Below are positions 1 to 6,135 of a stretch of DNA of 7,973 bases, piece after piece. Source of the DNA: Achromobacter sp. (GTDB lineage Bacteria > Pseudomonadota > Gammaproteobacteria > Burkholderiales > Burkholderiaceae_B); contig DMTA01000368.1 of assembly GCA_003454835.1 (NCBI GenBank), forward strand, positions 1-7,973. The letters run 5' to 3'. The notes beneath the pieces are model-generated. The model saw nothing but the letters and a program-made list of their open reading frames with translations, did no database searches and was not told the DNA's origin. Made by a program: the position numbers and the translations under genes. The first letter of the stretch is position 1. Each line of letters opens with the position of its first letter.

Positions 1-1065
1 TCCGTGGCTGCCGCGGCGCTGGCCGGGCTGGCGGTGCTGGCCAAAGGGTTGATCGGCCTGGTGTTGCCGGGGGCGATCCTGCTGCTCTGGCTGGTCTGGG
101 AGCGGCGCTGGCGCGGACTGGCGGCGCTGGTGTGGCCGCCGGCGCTGCTCGTGTTCATGGCAGTGGCGGCGCCGTGGTTCGTGCTGATGCAGTTGCGGTT
201 TCCCGGCTTTTACGACTATTTCTTCATTTATCAGCATTTCCAGCGCTTCGCCGCCAGCGGCTTCAATAACGCCCAGCCGTTCTGGTTCTACCTGCCGGTG
301 CTTGCCGGGCTGAGCCTGCCATGGTCGCTGTGGGGCGGCGGCATCCTGCGCCGCGCCTTCTGGGCCGAGGGGCCGGAGCGCAGTCTGCGGCGCATGGCGG
401 CGGTCTGGTTTGCCGTGGTGGTGGTGTTCTTTTCGTTGCCGCATTCCAAGCTGATTGGCTATGTGCTGCCGGCGCTGGCGCCGCTCGCTTTTCTGCTGGC
501 CGAGGTTATTCGGGCGGCGTGGCGCGGCGACACCGGCGGGATGACGCCGCGTCTGGTGCGCATCAGCGCCGCCGTCGCAGCCGGAATCTGCGTCATCGCC
601 GTGGGCATTGCGGCGTTCAATGGCCGGGGCAGCGCCTCGCCGCTGGCAAAGGTGGTGCGGCAGGAGGCTCGGCCAGACGACACGTTTGTCTCGTTGCACG
701 CCTATCCCTTCGACCTGGCGTTATACGCACGCGCGCCACGGCCGACGTGGGTGGTGGACGACTGGCTCAATCCGGAAGTGCCGGTGCGCGACAACTGGCG
801 CAAGGAACTGTACGACGCCGCGAAGTTCGATCCGGTCACCGGCGCGCAGGTGCTGGTCAGCGCCGCCCAGTTCAATGCCCGCCTGTGCGCGGCGCCGGAT
901 GGCGCGCGGTTCTGGGTGTGGGGCGGTCATGGCGACGGCGCGGTCTACATGCCGCTGCAAGGGGTGAAACCCGCTGCCACCAGTGCCCGGCATGCAATGT
1001 GGCTGTTGCAGGCGGACGCAGCGCTCAGGAAGCGGCTTTGTGCCGGAACGCCCACAGCCGGCTAG
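1..1065 (+). CDS. ArnT-like glycosyltransferase family 39 membrane protein, C-terminal part (5' end cut by window)
   Basis: The frame is open from base 1, so the start lies upstream; 354 residues are visible. Such enzymes use an undecaprenyl-phosphate-linked sugar as donor and transfer the sugar to a lipid or protein on the periplasmic side of the inner membrane. The fragment shows the family's 'AKGLIGLVLPG' stretch (residues 14-24), a YQHFQRF motif (77-83) as in ArnT-type proteins, PFWFYLPVL (93-101), and HSKLIGYVLP (148-157), which aligns with the 'K-x-x-x-Y-x-L-P' region of ArnT. About six hydrophobic segments (near 3-33, 40-62, 95-115, 132-147, 150-168, 185-206) precede a soluble C-terminal domain of roughly 145 residues. 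The neighbouring GtrA and ChbG-type deacetylase genes suggest an lgm-like lipid A glucosamine pathway, with this gene in the LgmB (ArnT orthologue) role; that is inference. The 3' end overlaps the opposing gtrA gene by 41 bases. Confidence 0.9.
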   Translation, partial: SVAAAALAGLAVLAKGLIGLVLPGAILLLWLVWERRWRGLAALVWPPALLVFMAVAAPWFVLMQLRFPGFYDYFFIYQHFQRFAASGFNNAQPFWFYLPVLAGLSLPWSLWGGGILRRAFWAEGPERSLRRMAAVWFAVVVVFFSLPHSKLIGYVLPALAPLAFLLAEVIRAAWRGDTGGMTPRLVRISAAVAAGICVIAVGIAAFNGRGSASPLAKVVRQEARPDDTFVSLHAYPFDLALYARAPRPTWVVDDWLNPEVPVRDNWRKELYDAAKFDPVTGAQVLVSAAQFNARLCAAPDGARFWVWGGHGDGAVYMPLQGVKPAATSARHAMWLLQADAALRKRLCAGTPTAG

Positions 1066-1420
1066 CGACGAACGTCACGAACGCCAGGCCGATGAGTATC
1101 AGCGCCAGCAGCGTGTCGTACGGCACGTCGGTGGCGCGCAACAGCCACGCGTAGGCCGTTTCATTGATCAAAAAACCGATCGCTGAAATGAAAAGGAAAC
1201 GACGGGCCGCTACGGTCCAGGGTATGGGCGAATGTCGGAACGTAAGCCGGTAATGGCCGCTGAAGGACACCACGAAGGCAATCATCCAGCCGATCAGGTT
1301 GGCCACCAGCGGCGGTGCGCCGAACGCTTCGACGCATCCCACGGCAACGGCCCAATGCGTCGCCGCGGCGGCGCAACCGACGGCGATAAAAAGACTGATT
1401 TGCCGGATGAGGGCGCGCAT
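1025..1420 (-). CDS. GtrA family membrane protein (putative polyprenyl-phosphate-sugar flippase)
   Basis: This 131-residue protein has the usual GtrA length and layout. Four hydrophobic segments lie near residues 5-25, 36-56, 73-93 and 103-123, with the typical 'NLIGWMIAFVVSFSGHYRLTF' type region after segment 2 (41-61), where an N/G-rich helix is followed by an aromatic-basic turn, and 'FVASRLWAFRH' at the C terminus (117-127). GtrA proteins are thought to move undecaprenyl-phosphate sugars across the inner membrane. The ATG at 1420 is the first start codon in frame before the transmembrane region; the longer open frame upstream lies antisense to the deacetylase gene and is not coding. No strong Shine-Dalgarno is visible. 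The gene is antisense to both neighbours: its 3' end overlaps the glycosyltransferase by 41 bases, and its start is 36 bases from the deacetylase start. A flippase role for lipid-linked glucosamine is inferred from context. Confidence 0.9.
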   Translation of the reverse strand: MRALIRQISLFIAVGCAAAATHWAVAVGCVEAFGAPPLVANLIGWMIAFVVSFSGHYRLTFRHSPIPWTVAARRFLFISAIGFLINETAYAWLLRATDVPYDTLLALILIGLAFVTFVASRLWAFRHKAAS

Positions 1421-1444
1421 GAGGGATGTAATGGACGGAAAGAC

Positions 1445-1450
1445 GGAGAG
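1445..1450 (+). promoter_or_regulatory. Ribosome binding site deciding the deacetylase start
   Basis: GGAGAG lies six bases before the ATG at 1457. It selects this codon over the in-frame codons further upstream, which would run antisense through gtrA. Confidence 0.7.
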
Positions 1451-1456
1451 GCGGCG

Positions 1457-2323
1457 ATGAGCAAACGCGTCGTGGTGTGCGGTGACGATTTTGGCATGAA
1501 TGCCGACGTCGACGAAGGCATGATTGCACTGGCCGGCATGCGGCGCGTCAGCGCGGTCAGTTGCCTGACGTTGGGACCCGCCTTCGCGGCCAATGCGCCG
1601 CGCCTCGCCGCATTGGATGTGGACATCGGCCTGCACCTGAATCTGTCGGAAACGCTCAAGCCAGGCGCCGAACCGGTGCCAGCACTGGGCGCGCTGATCC
1701 TCAAAGCCTACGCGGGCCTGCTCGATGCGGCGTGGATCGACGCGCAGATCGCCCGGCAGTTCGACGCGTTCGAAGCCGCGCTCGGCCGCGCGCCGGATTA
1801 TGTCGACGGGCATCAGCACGTGCATCAACTGCCCGGCATTCGCCAGCGCGTCCTGGCGCTGCTCGCCCAGCGTTATGGGACGCAGGCGGGCGTGCAGGCC
1901 CCCTGGCTGCGCCAGACGGCGCCCGGCATGCTGTGCGGCATGCCGCTGAAGGAATCGCTGAAGGCGCGCGTAATCGGCGCGTTGGGGGCGGCGGCGCTCG
2001 CGCGCGAGGCCCGTTCAAGCGGCTTGCGGACCAACAGGCGGCTGCTGGGCGTGTATGCATTCGAAGGCGGCAAGCGCCGTTACGCACAGTTCTTGCAGAC
2101 CTGGCTGTTCAACGCGCGCGAAGGCGACCTCATCATGTGCCATCCGGCGTCGGGCAGCGGGCAGGACAATGCCATGGACCGCCAGCGGCGCGCCGAATTC
2201 GACGTGCTGGCTGATCCGAAGCTGGGCGAATGGCTGCGCGCCAACGGCGTCAGCATCACGCGCCTGGCGTTGACGCGGGCCGATCCCGTGTTGCCCGTGC
2301 GGGCGCGCGCTAACCCTGCGTAA
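1457..2323 (+). CDS. ChbG/YdjC-family carbohydrate deacetylase
   Basis: This 288-residue protein is of the usual length for the YdjC/ChbG fold, a metal-dependent deacetylase of N-acetylated sugars. Seen in the sequence: the N-terminal CGDDFGMN (8-15) with the metal-binding and catalytic DD pair, DIGLHLNLSE with His60, YVDGHQHVHQLPG with His119, His121 and His123, and a late MCHPAS with His229. All residues expected of an active enzyme seem present. E. coli ChbG removes the acetyl group from chitobiose; HpnK-type relatives act in hopanoid synthesis. Beside an ArnT-like transferase and a GtrA protein, the more likely substrate is a lipid-linked GlcNAc, deacetylated before glucosamine transfer to lipid A, as proposed for the Bordetella lgm locus (inference). 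There is no signal peptide, so it is probably cytoplasmic. The last 14 bases overlap the 3' end of the opposing LysR gene. Confidence 0.9.
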   Translation: MSKRVVVCGDDFGMNADVDEGMIALAGMRRVSAVSCLTLGPAFAANAPRLAALDVDIGLHLNLSETLKPGAEPVPALGALILKAYAGLLDAAWIDAQIARQFDAFEAALGRAPDYVDGHQHVHQLPGIRQRVLALLAQRYGTQAGVQAPWLRQTAPGMLCGMPLKESLKARVIGALGAAALAREARSSGLRTNRRLLGVYAFEGGKRRYAQFLQTWLFNAREGDLIMCHPASGSGQDNAMDRQRRAEFDVLADPKLGEWLRANGVSITRLALTRADPVLPVRARANPA

Positions 2324-3173
2324 GGCTTTCCAGCAGCCAGGCGCCAGCCGGCCCCAGTGCGCGGCGCGTGGACCAGACCGCGTCGACATGGATGTGGCGC
2401 GGCCAGCCCGGCACCTTCAGTTCCACGAGCTGGTCGCGTCCGAAGCGCTGAATCATCCAGCGCGGCAGCTCGGTCCAGCCAAAGCCCAGGCTGGCCATTT
2501 CCAGCAGCATCAGGTAGCCGGGCGCCGACCACGTCGAATGGGCGGGCGTGGCCTCCTTGTCGTCCAGCTCATATGTGCTCAGGCGCAGTTCGCGTTCGGT
2601 CTTCAGGTGATCGGACGTGACCGACGGAAGACTGGCCAGCGGATGCGATCGCCCCACGCACAGGACGATTTCGGAGCGTTCGGCCAGGCACGCGTGCGCC
2701 ACGTCCGGCGGATAGCTGTCCTGCGCCGCCATCAGCCCCACGTGCGCGCGGCCCTGCTGCACCAGCGCCACCACGTCCTCGTATTCCGCAATCAGGCATT
2801 CAAAGCGCAGCGCGGGGTAGCGCGCGTCGATCTGGCTCAGCATGGCCTCGAACGTACGCGACTGGAACGTATCCGACAACACGACGGTGAGCCGGGGCTC
2901 CAGGCCCTCGGATAACTGGCTGGCGCTGCGGTTCAAGCGGTCATTGGCGGCAAGCACCTGCAAGGCCTGTCCCAGCAGCACCTTGCCTGCGGCGGTCAGG
3001 GACGGCTGGCGCTGGCTGCGGTCGAACAGCGCAACGTTCAGGTCCACCTCGAGATTGGCGATGGTCTCGCTGATGGTGGACTGGCTTTTGCCGAGCTTGC
3101 GCGCCGCAGCCGAGAACGAACCTTCGGAGGCGACCTGGGCGAATGCGGCGAGGGATTCGAGAGAGTGGCGCAT
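2310..3173 (-). CDS. LysR-family transcriptional regulator, AceR-like by position
   Basis: This 287-residue protein is a normal-length LysR regulator. An N-terminal winged helix-turn-helix (about residues 4-62) contains GSFSAAARKLGKSQSTISETI (18-38) and the LFDRSQRQPSLTAAG transition into the linker helix; the effector-binding domain covers about 90-285. The start chosen is the ATG at 3173, because the helix-turn-helix begins at once and the only upstream alternative is a TTG at 3266 adding 31 unrelated residues. The Shine-Dalgarno is weak. The gene diverges from a PACE efflux pump gene with 110 bases between them, the arrangement of aceR/aceI in Acinetobacter, where AceR activates the pump in response to substrate. 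Control of the neighbouring pump and of itself is inferred from position and from the LysR box at 3195-3209; the inducer cannot be read from the sequence. Confidence 0.9.
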   Translation of the reverse strand: MRHSLESLAAFAQVASEGSFSAAARKLGKSQSTISETIANLEVDLNVALFDRSQRQPSLTAAGKVLLGQALQVLAANDRLNRSASQLSEGLEPRLTVVLSDTFQSRTFEAMLSQIDARYPALRFECLIAEYEDVVALVQQGRAHVGLMAAQDSYPPDVAHACLAERSEIVLCVGRSHPLASLPSVTSDHLKTERELRLSTYELDDKEATPAHSTWSAPGYLMLLEMASLGFGWTELPRWMIQRFGRDQLVELKVPGWPRHIHVDAVWSTRRALGPAGAWLLESLTQG

Positions 3174-3194
3174 GAGTAAGCCGGTGACTGATAT

Positions 3195-3209
3195 ATCGGG
3201 TTTTCCGAT
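3195..3209. promoter_or_regulatory. Candidate LysR box in the regulator/PACE intergenic region
   Basis: ATCGG-GTTTT-CCGAT is a perfect five-base dyad with a five-base centre and has the LysR-type T-N11-A form (T at 3196, A at 3208). It is the best palindrome in the 110-base region between the divergent start codons, and it lies 22 bases before the regulator start. Binding is inferred. Confidence 0.55.
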
Positions 3210-3220
3210 GGATATTATCT

Positions 3221-3235
3221 TTTTCGTACCGGAAA
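3221..3235. promoter_or_regulatory. Weaker second candidate LysR half-site pair
   Basis: TTTTCGTACCGGAAA has T-N11-A spacing (T3221, A3233) with imperfect arms TTTTC and GGAAA. Its centre is 26 bases from that of the better box, a spacing compatible with an activation site beside a recognition site. The surrounding bases 3190-3235 are the most AT-rich in the intergenic region, so the promoters probably lie here, but I could not place a convincing -35/-10 pair on either strand. Confidence 0.3.
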
Positions 3236-3283
3236 TGTCGCGGACAATGCGATCACTCTTCAGCAATCGATCGCAGGTGGGTC

Positions 3284-3745
3284 ATGACCCAAGCCAAGAA
3301 AACCCTCAAAGAACGTTTCATCCACGCCTTTCTGTTCGAAATCATCGCCATCGGGCTGTGTGCCCCCGTGGCAGCGTGGGCCATGGGCAAGTCACTCTTC
3401 GAAATGGGCGTGCTGACCGCAGTCATCGCCTGGATTGCGCTGGTCTGGAACATGATCTACAACGCCGGATTCGACCGCGTCGAAAACCGCTTCGGCTGGA
3501 CCCGCACCTTCCGCATCCGCGCGCTGCATGCGTTCGGCTTCGAGTTCGGCCTGATCCTGATCGTTATCCCGCTGGCGGCCTGGTGGCTCAATATCAGCCT
3601 GTGGGAAGCCTTCGTGCTGGACATCGCGCTGGTGCTGTTCTATCTGCCCTACGCATTCTTCTACAACCTGGCGTACGACCGCAGCCGTCCCCGCGTGATC
3701 GCGTGGCTGTCCCGCCGTAACGGCGCCGCCGCCGCCGGCGTCTGA
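3284..3745 (+). CDS. PACE-family multidrug/biocide efflux transporter (AceI-like)
   Basis: This 153-residue protein is a tandem 'bacterial transmembrane pair' with four membrane helices. Each half carries the family signatures: R11-xx-H14-A-xx-F18-E19 in helix 1 and an identically spaced R79-xx-H82-A-xx-F86-E87 in helix 3; W55-N-xx-Y-N60-xx-F63-D64 after helix 2 and Y123-A-xx-Y127-N-xx-Y131-D132 after helix 4. Glu19 corresponds to the essential membrane glutamate of AceI. PACE proteins are inner-membrane proton antiporters that export chlorhexidine, acriflavine-type dyes and, for AceI, short-chain diamines such as cadaverine and putrescine. The ATG at 3284 follows AGGTGG at 3275-3280. The divergent LysR gene is the likely regulator. 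The 3' end is seven bases from the end of the convergent hydrolase gene. The exact substrate cannot be predicted. Confidence 0.95.
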   Translation: MTQAKKTLKERFIHAFLFEIIAIGLCAPVAAWAMGKSLFEMGVLTAVIAWIALVWNMIYNAGFDRVENRFGWTRTFRIRALHAFGFEFGLILIVIPLAAWWLNISLWEAFVLDIALVLFYLPYAFFYNLAYDRSRPRVIAWLSRRNGAAAAGV

Positions 3746-3752
3746 CCCCTCA

Positions 3753-4640
3753 TCAACCCTTCTTGCGCTGGTATGCCTGGCTGGCGTCCTGCATGAAGGT
3801 TCTGACAGCGGTTTCGTACTGCGTGCCGCTGCGGAAGGCGCCCGAATGCGAGGCGCCTTCTATTTTCACCAGCCGCTTCAGGTCCGGCGCCACGTTGCGG
3901 GCAGCGGCAAAAAGTTCGTCGCTCATGGTGTGCGGCACCACGCGGTCCGCGGTGCCGTGCATGAACAGCATGGGCGTATGCAGCTGGGCCAGCTTGTCGA
4001 CCGACGCGAACGGTTGCGTGACCAGCAGACTGGCGCCGGGCACATTGCCCCAGCGCAGCGTGGCGAGCATTGCGCCGATGCTGGTGAAGCTGGATTCCAC
4101 AATCAGGCCGGCGAAGTCCGGCTGCTCGGGGCGTGAGGCCAGGTCGATGGCAATCGCGCCGCCCAGGCTGTGCCCGTACACAAAGCGGCGCGCCGGATCG
4201 GGCTGCAGGCGCGCCAGTTCCTTCAGGCCCGCCATGGCGTCCTCTAGCGCGCTGTCTTCAGAGGGCAGACGCGGCGTGGATGCACCGAAGCCACGGTAAT
4301 CGATCGCCAGTATGGAATACCCCATGCGGCTCCAGCCGTCGATGCGGAATGCGCTGCCATTCAGGTTCCAGCGCGCGCCGTGCAGATACAGCACGGTGGG
4401 GGCGCCTTTTTTGGGGCTGGCTAGATACCATGCGCGGATCTTGTCGCCGTTGTCGAGCGCCAGGTCGTACACCTGCGTTCCGGCGGCAGGGTCCCGCCAC
4501 CAGGATTGCGGCTCGGACTGCGGCGAAAAAATGGTCTGGCGCTGCCAGGAATCCAGCTGGGTGCAGCCGACCACGCCGGCGGCGGCAAGCACGGCGGCGA
4601 CAAACAGTCGGCGGGCGGAGAGTCGGGGCAGGGCGGGCAT
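3753..4640 (-). CDS. Alpha/beta-hydrolase, probable lipoprotein
   Basis: This 295-residue protein is a single-domain serine hydrolase of the BEM46/serine-aminopeptidase-like type. It shows the oxyanion HG (87-88, in VLYLHG), the nucleophile elbow GHSLGG with Ser158, the acid in HGTADRVVP (Asp232) and the base in GASHSGAF (His265), so the catalytic triad is complete. The N terminus has basic residues, a hydrophobic run and a VVGC lipobox with Cys26, suggesting lipid anchoring after export. Start choice is uncertain: the ATG at 4640 gives a classical 25-residue lipoprotein signal but has no clear ribosome site; an ATG at 4679 has GGAG seven bases before it but adds 13 residues with codons such as AGA that are unusual for this GC-rich DNA. 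The gene lies 105 bases downstream of a LysR gene on the same strand and converges on the PACE gene. Its substrate is unknown. Confidence 0.88.
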   Translation of the reverse strand: MPALPRLSARRLFVAAVLAAAGVVGCTQLDSWQRQTIFSPQSEPQSWWRDPAAGTQVYDLALDNGDKIRAWYLASPKKGAPTVLYLHGARWNLNGSAFRIDGWSRMGYSILAIDYRGFGASTPRLPSEDSALEDAMAGLKELARLQPDPARRFVYGHSLGGAIAIDLASRPEQPDFAGLIVESSFTSIGAMLATLRWGNVPGASLLVTQPFASVDKLAQLHTPMLFMHGTADRVVPHTMSDELFAAARNVAPDLKRLVKIEGASHSGAFRSGTQYETAVRTFMQDASQAYQRKKG

Positions 4641-4687
4641 GTATGGTCTGACCCGGCAAGTCGGGCTGGGTTCCGGCATCAGCATAC

Positions 4688-4705
4688 TCCGGCGCGGTCG
4701 CCGGA
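4688..4705. other. Hairpin upstream of the hydrolase gene
   Basis: TCCGGCG and CGCCGGA form a seven-base perfect stem around a four-base loop, in the 105-base gap between the LysR gene end (4746) and the hydrolase start. No T-run follows on the minus strand, so it is not a classical terminator. Its distal arm includes part of the GGAG that would serve the alternative start at 4679. I see no convincing promoter in this gap. Confidence 0.35.
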
Positions 4706-4745
4706 AGTTTGTCCCGATGTCTGCCGGTCCGGGCGCGGCCCGCCA

Positions 4746-5633
4746 TCAGGCGGTGCCGGGATGGACCTCGCGCGTCAACGCCAGCCACGCCTGTGCGGCA
4801 TACGACAGATAACCGCCACGGCGCCACACCAGGACCATCTCCCAGTCCGTCCCCGAATCGCGCAAAGGCACGCGAGCCACGCTCGCGTGCAGTTCCTCGT
4901 TGGCCTTCATGCGCGGAAGAAACGCCACGCCCAGCCCCGCCGCCACCAGCGCCACGATGAAGTCGATCTGACCGCTGCGCGCGGCGATGGTCGGGACGAA
5001 CCCCGCCCGTTGGCACGCGTCGTGGATGATGCGGTTCAGGGCAAACCCTGTTTCGAACAGCACGAAGGGCGAGTCGCGCAGGTCGTATAGCCCCACCGAC
5101 TTGGCGCGGGCCTGCGGGTGGTCGGCGGGTATCAATGCCACCAGCGGTTCGCGCGCGACTGGCTGCCATTCGAAGAGGTCCGGCACGGGCTTGAGCGACC
5201 CCGCCAGTTCGATTTCGCCGGCCATCACCATCTCTTCGAGCCGGCGGCTGCCGTGTTCGACCAGGCTGATCTCGATGCGGGGATAGCGGCTGCGAAAGCG
5301 CGCGAACATCGGCGCAAACAGCGAACTGCTGCCCAGCGGCGGCAGGCCCAGGCGCAGCACGCCCCGTTTCAGGCCCTTCAGGTCATCGAGCTCGGTCTTC
5401 AGGTCGTCGCGTTCGGCCAGCATGTTTACAGCACGCCGGTACACGATCTCGCCGGCCGCCGTCAGCCGCAGCGGCTGCGCTTGCCGGTCCAGCAAGGGCA
5501 TGCCCAGCTCGTCTTCCAGCTGCCGCACGGCTTTGCTGATCGTGGGCTGGGTCGCGTGGACCACCTTGGCCGCCTGAGAGAAACCGCCTTGCCGGACCAC
5601 CTCGACCAGCGCGCGCAGCGTGCGTAGTTCCAT
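4746..5633 (-). CDS. LysR-family transcriptional regulator divergent from lrgAB/cidAB
   Basis: This 295-residue protein is a full-length LysR regulator. Its helix-turn-helix (about residues 3-61) includes GGFSQAAKVVHATQPTISKAV (16-36) and the LLDRQAQPLRLTAAGE transition; the effector-binding domain runs from about 91 with the GVLRLGLPPLGSSSLF opening strand. The ATG at 5633 starts directly before the DNA-binding domain; no good Shine-Dalgarno is visible. It diverges from a cidA/lrgA-cidB/lrgB pair. In Staphylococcus and Bacillus such pairs are governed by a LysR protein (CidR type) responding to acetate- or pyruvate-related signals, so this protein probably regulates the pair; the family role is known, its use here is inferred. 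A candidate promoter lies at 5673-5701 and candidate binding dyads at 5637-5653 and 5681-5699, suggesting autoregulation. Confidence 0.92.
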   Translation of the reverse strand: MELRTLRALVEVVRQGGFSQAAKVVHATQPTISKAVRQLEDELGMPLLDRQAQPLRLTAAGEIVYRRAVNMLAERDDLKTELDDLKGLKRGVLRLGLPPLGSSSLFAPMFARFRSRYPRIEISLVEHGSRRLEEMVMAGEIELAGSLKPVPDLFEWQPVAREPLVALIPADHPQARAKSVGLYDLRDSPFVLFETGFALNRIIHDACQRAGFVPTIAARSGQIDFIVALVAAGLGVAFLPRMKANEELHASVARVPLRDSGTDWEMVLVWRRGGYLSYAAQAWLALTREVHPGTA

Positions 5634-5636
5634 CGC

Positions 5637-5653
5637 TATGCCAATTCGGAATA
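5637..5653. promoter_or_regulatory. Candidate LysR operator, regulator-proximal dyad
   Basis: TATGCCAATTCGGAATA is an imperfect dyad with six of eight positions paired and TAT-N11-ATA ends, matching the LysR T-N11-A rule. It lies just before the regulator's start codon. The left arm is shared, as CTATGCCA, with a second dyad 44 bases away. Confidence 0.45.
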
Positions 5654-5672
5654 AAGAGGATTCATCGAATTC

Positions 5673-5701
5673 ATTTTATCTATGCCAGAGCAAGGCGTAA
5701 A
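5673..5701 (-). promoter_or_regulatory. Candidate sigma-70 promoter for the LysR gene
   Basis: On the minus strand, TTTACG (5701-5696) and TAAAAT (5678-5673) stand 17 bases apart, matching the -35 and -10 consensus at four and five of six positions. Transcription would begin near 5666, leaving a leader of about 33 bases. No comparable pair was found on the plus strand for the lrgA gene. Confidence 0.4.
5681..5699. promoter_or_regulatory. Candidate LysR operator, second dyad sharing TATGCC
   Basis: TATGCC-N7-GGCGTA is an inverted repeat with five of six arm positions paired. It repeats the half-site TATGCC of the dyad at 5637-5653 and overlaps the -35 element and spacer of the candidate minus-strand promoter, so binding here could repress the regulator while controlling the pair on the other strand. 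Its spacing is longer than T-N11-A. Confidence 0.35.
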
Positions 5702-5730
5702 ACGAGGGCTTGCCGCTGGATTTTCGCCTC

Positions 5731-6135
5731 ATGCCCCGTCTTCGCCATTCCGTCCTTATCCGCAGCGCGCTGCGCCGCAGCCGTCTGCTGCAGATTGCAT
5801 TGATCGTCATTTTTTCCCTGCTGGGCCAGGCGGTGGCGCAGGCCTCGGGCCTGCCGGTGCCGGGCGGCGTCATCGGGATGGCGCTGGTGCTGCTGCTTCT
5901 GGCGACCCGGCGGCTGCGCGTGCGCAACGTGCAGCGCGGCGCCAGCTGGCTACTGGGTGAAATGCTGCTCTTCTTCGTGCCGGCGGTCATGTCGCTTCTG
6001 GACCACCGCGAGTTTCTGGGCGTGCTTGGCGTGAAGCTGCTGGCCGTGATCCTGCTGGGCACGGCGCTTGTCATGGCCGGCACGGCGCTGACGATCGACC
6101 TTTGCTATCGCTGGATGAACCGCCGTGCAGCCTGA
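5731..6135 (+). CDS. CidA/LrgA family holin-like membrane protein
   Basis: This 134-residue protein matches the family length (E. coli YohJ is about 132). Four hydrophobic segments are visible near residues 20-38, 45-59, 73-90 and 98-122. Family signatures are LPVPGGVIGM (41-50) and LLGEMLLFFVPAVMSLLD (74-91). The protein pairs with the LrgB/CidB protein encoded immediately downstream. The family was first described as holin/antiholin-like proteins controlling murein hydrolase activity; later work on Bacillus and Streptococcus homologues supports pyruvate transport by the pair. Which applies here is unknown. The ATG at 5731 is chosen, though no Shine-Dalgarno precedes it; a TTG at 5710 would add seven residues, but the GAGGG at 5704-5708 is too close to it. 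The final 11 bases overlap the next gene. Confidence 0.92.
   Translation: MPRLRHSVLIRSALRRSRLLQIALIVIFSLLGQAVAQASGLPVPGGVIGMALVLLLLATRRLRVRNVQRGASWLLGEMLLFFVPAVMSLLDHREFLGVLGVKLLAVILLGTALVMAGTALTIDLCYRWMNRRAA

Noticed and set aside
321..1154. A 277-codon plus-strand frame inside the transferase gene.
   Set aside because: It is a +2-frame shadow, rich in Arg, Gly and Ala, with no recognisable domain.
1232..1456. N-terminal extension of the deacetylase frame from 1232.
   Set aside because: The conserved CGDDFG block sits eight residues after the ATG at 1457, which has its own ribosome site; the extension is antisense to gtrA.
1421..1828. Upstream extension of the gtrA open frame to 1828 on the minus strand.
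   Set aside because: It is antisense to the conserved 5' half of the deacetylase gene and contains no GtrA-like sequence; no ribosome site supports a start there.
4688..4705. Intrinsic terminator for the LysR gene ending at 4746.
   Set aside because: The hairpin is real, but no T-run follows it on the minus strand, so it was listed only as a hairpin.
4258..5169. A 303-codon minus-strand open frame between the hydrolase and LysR genes.
   Set aside because: It overlaps the 3' half of the LysR gene and the 5' half of the hydrolase gene in another frame, and its composition is arginine-rich shadow-like.
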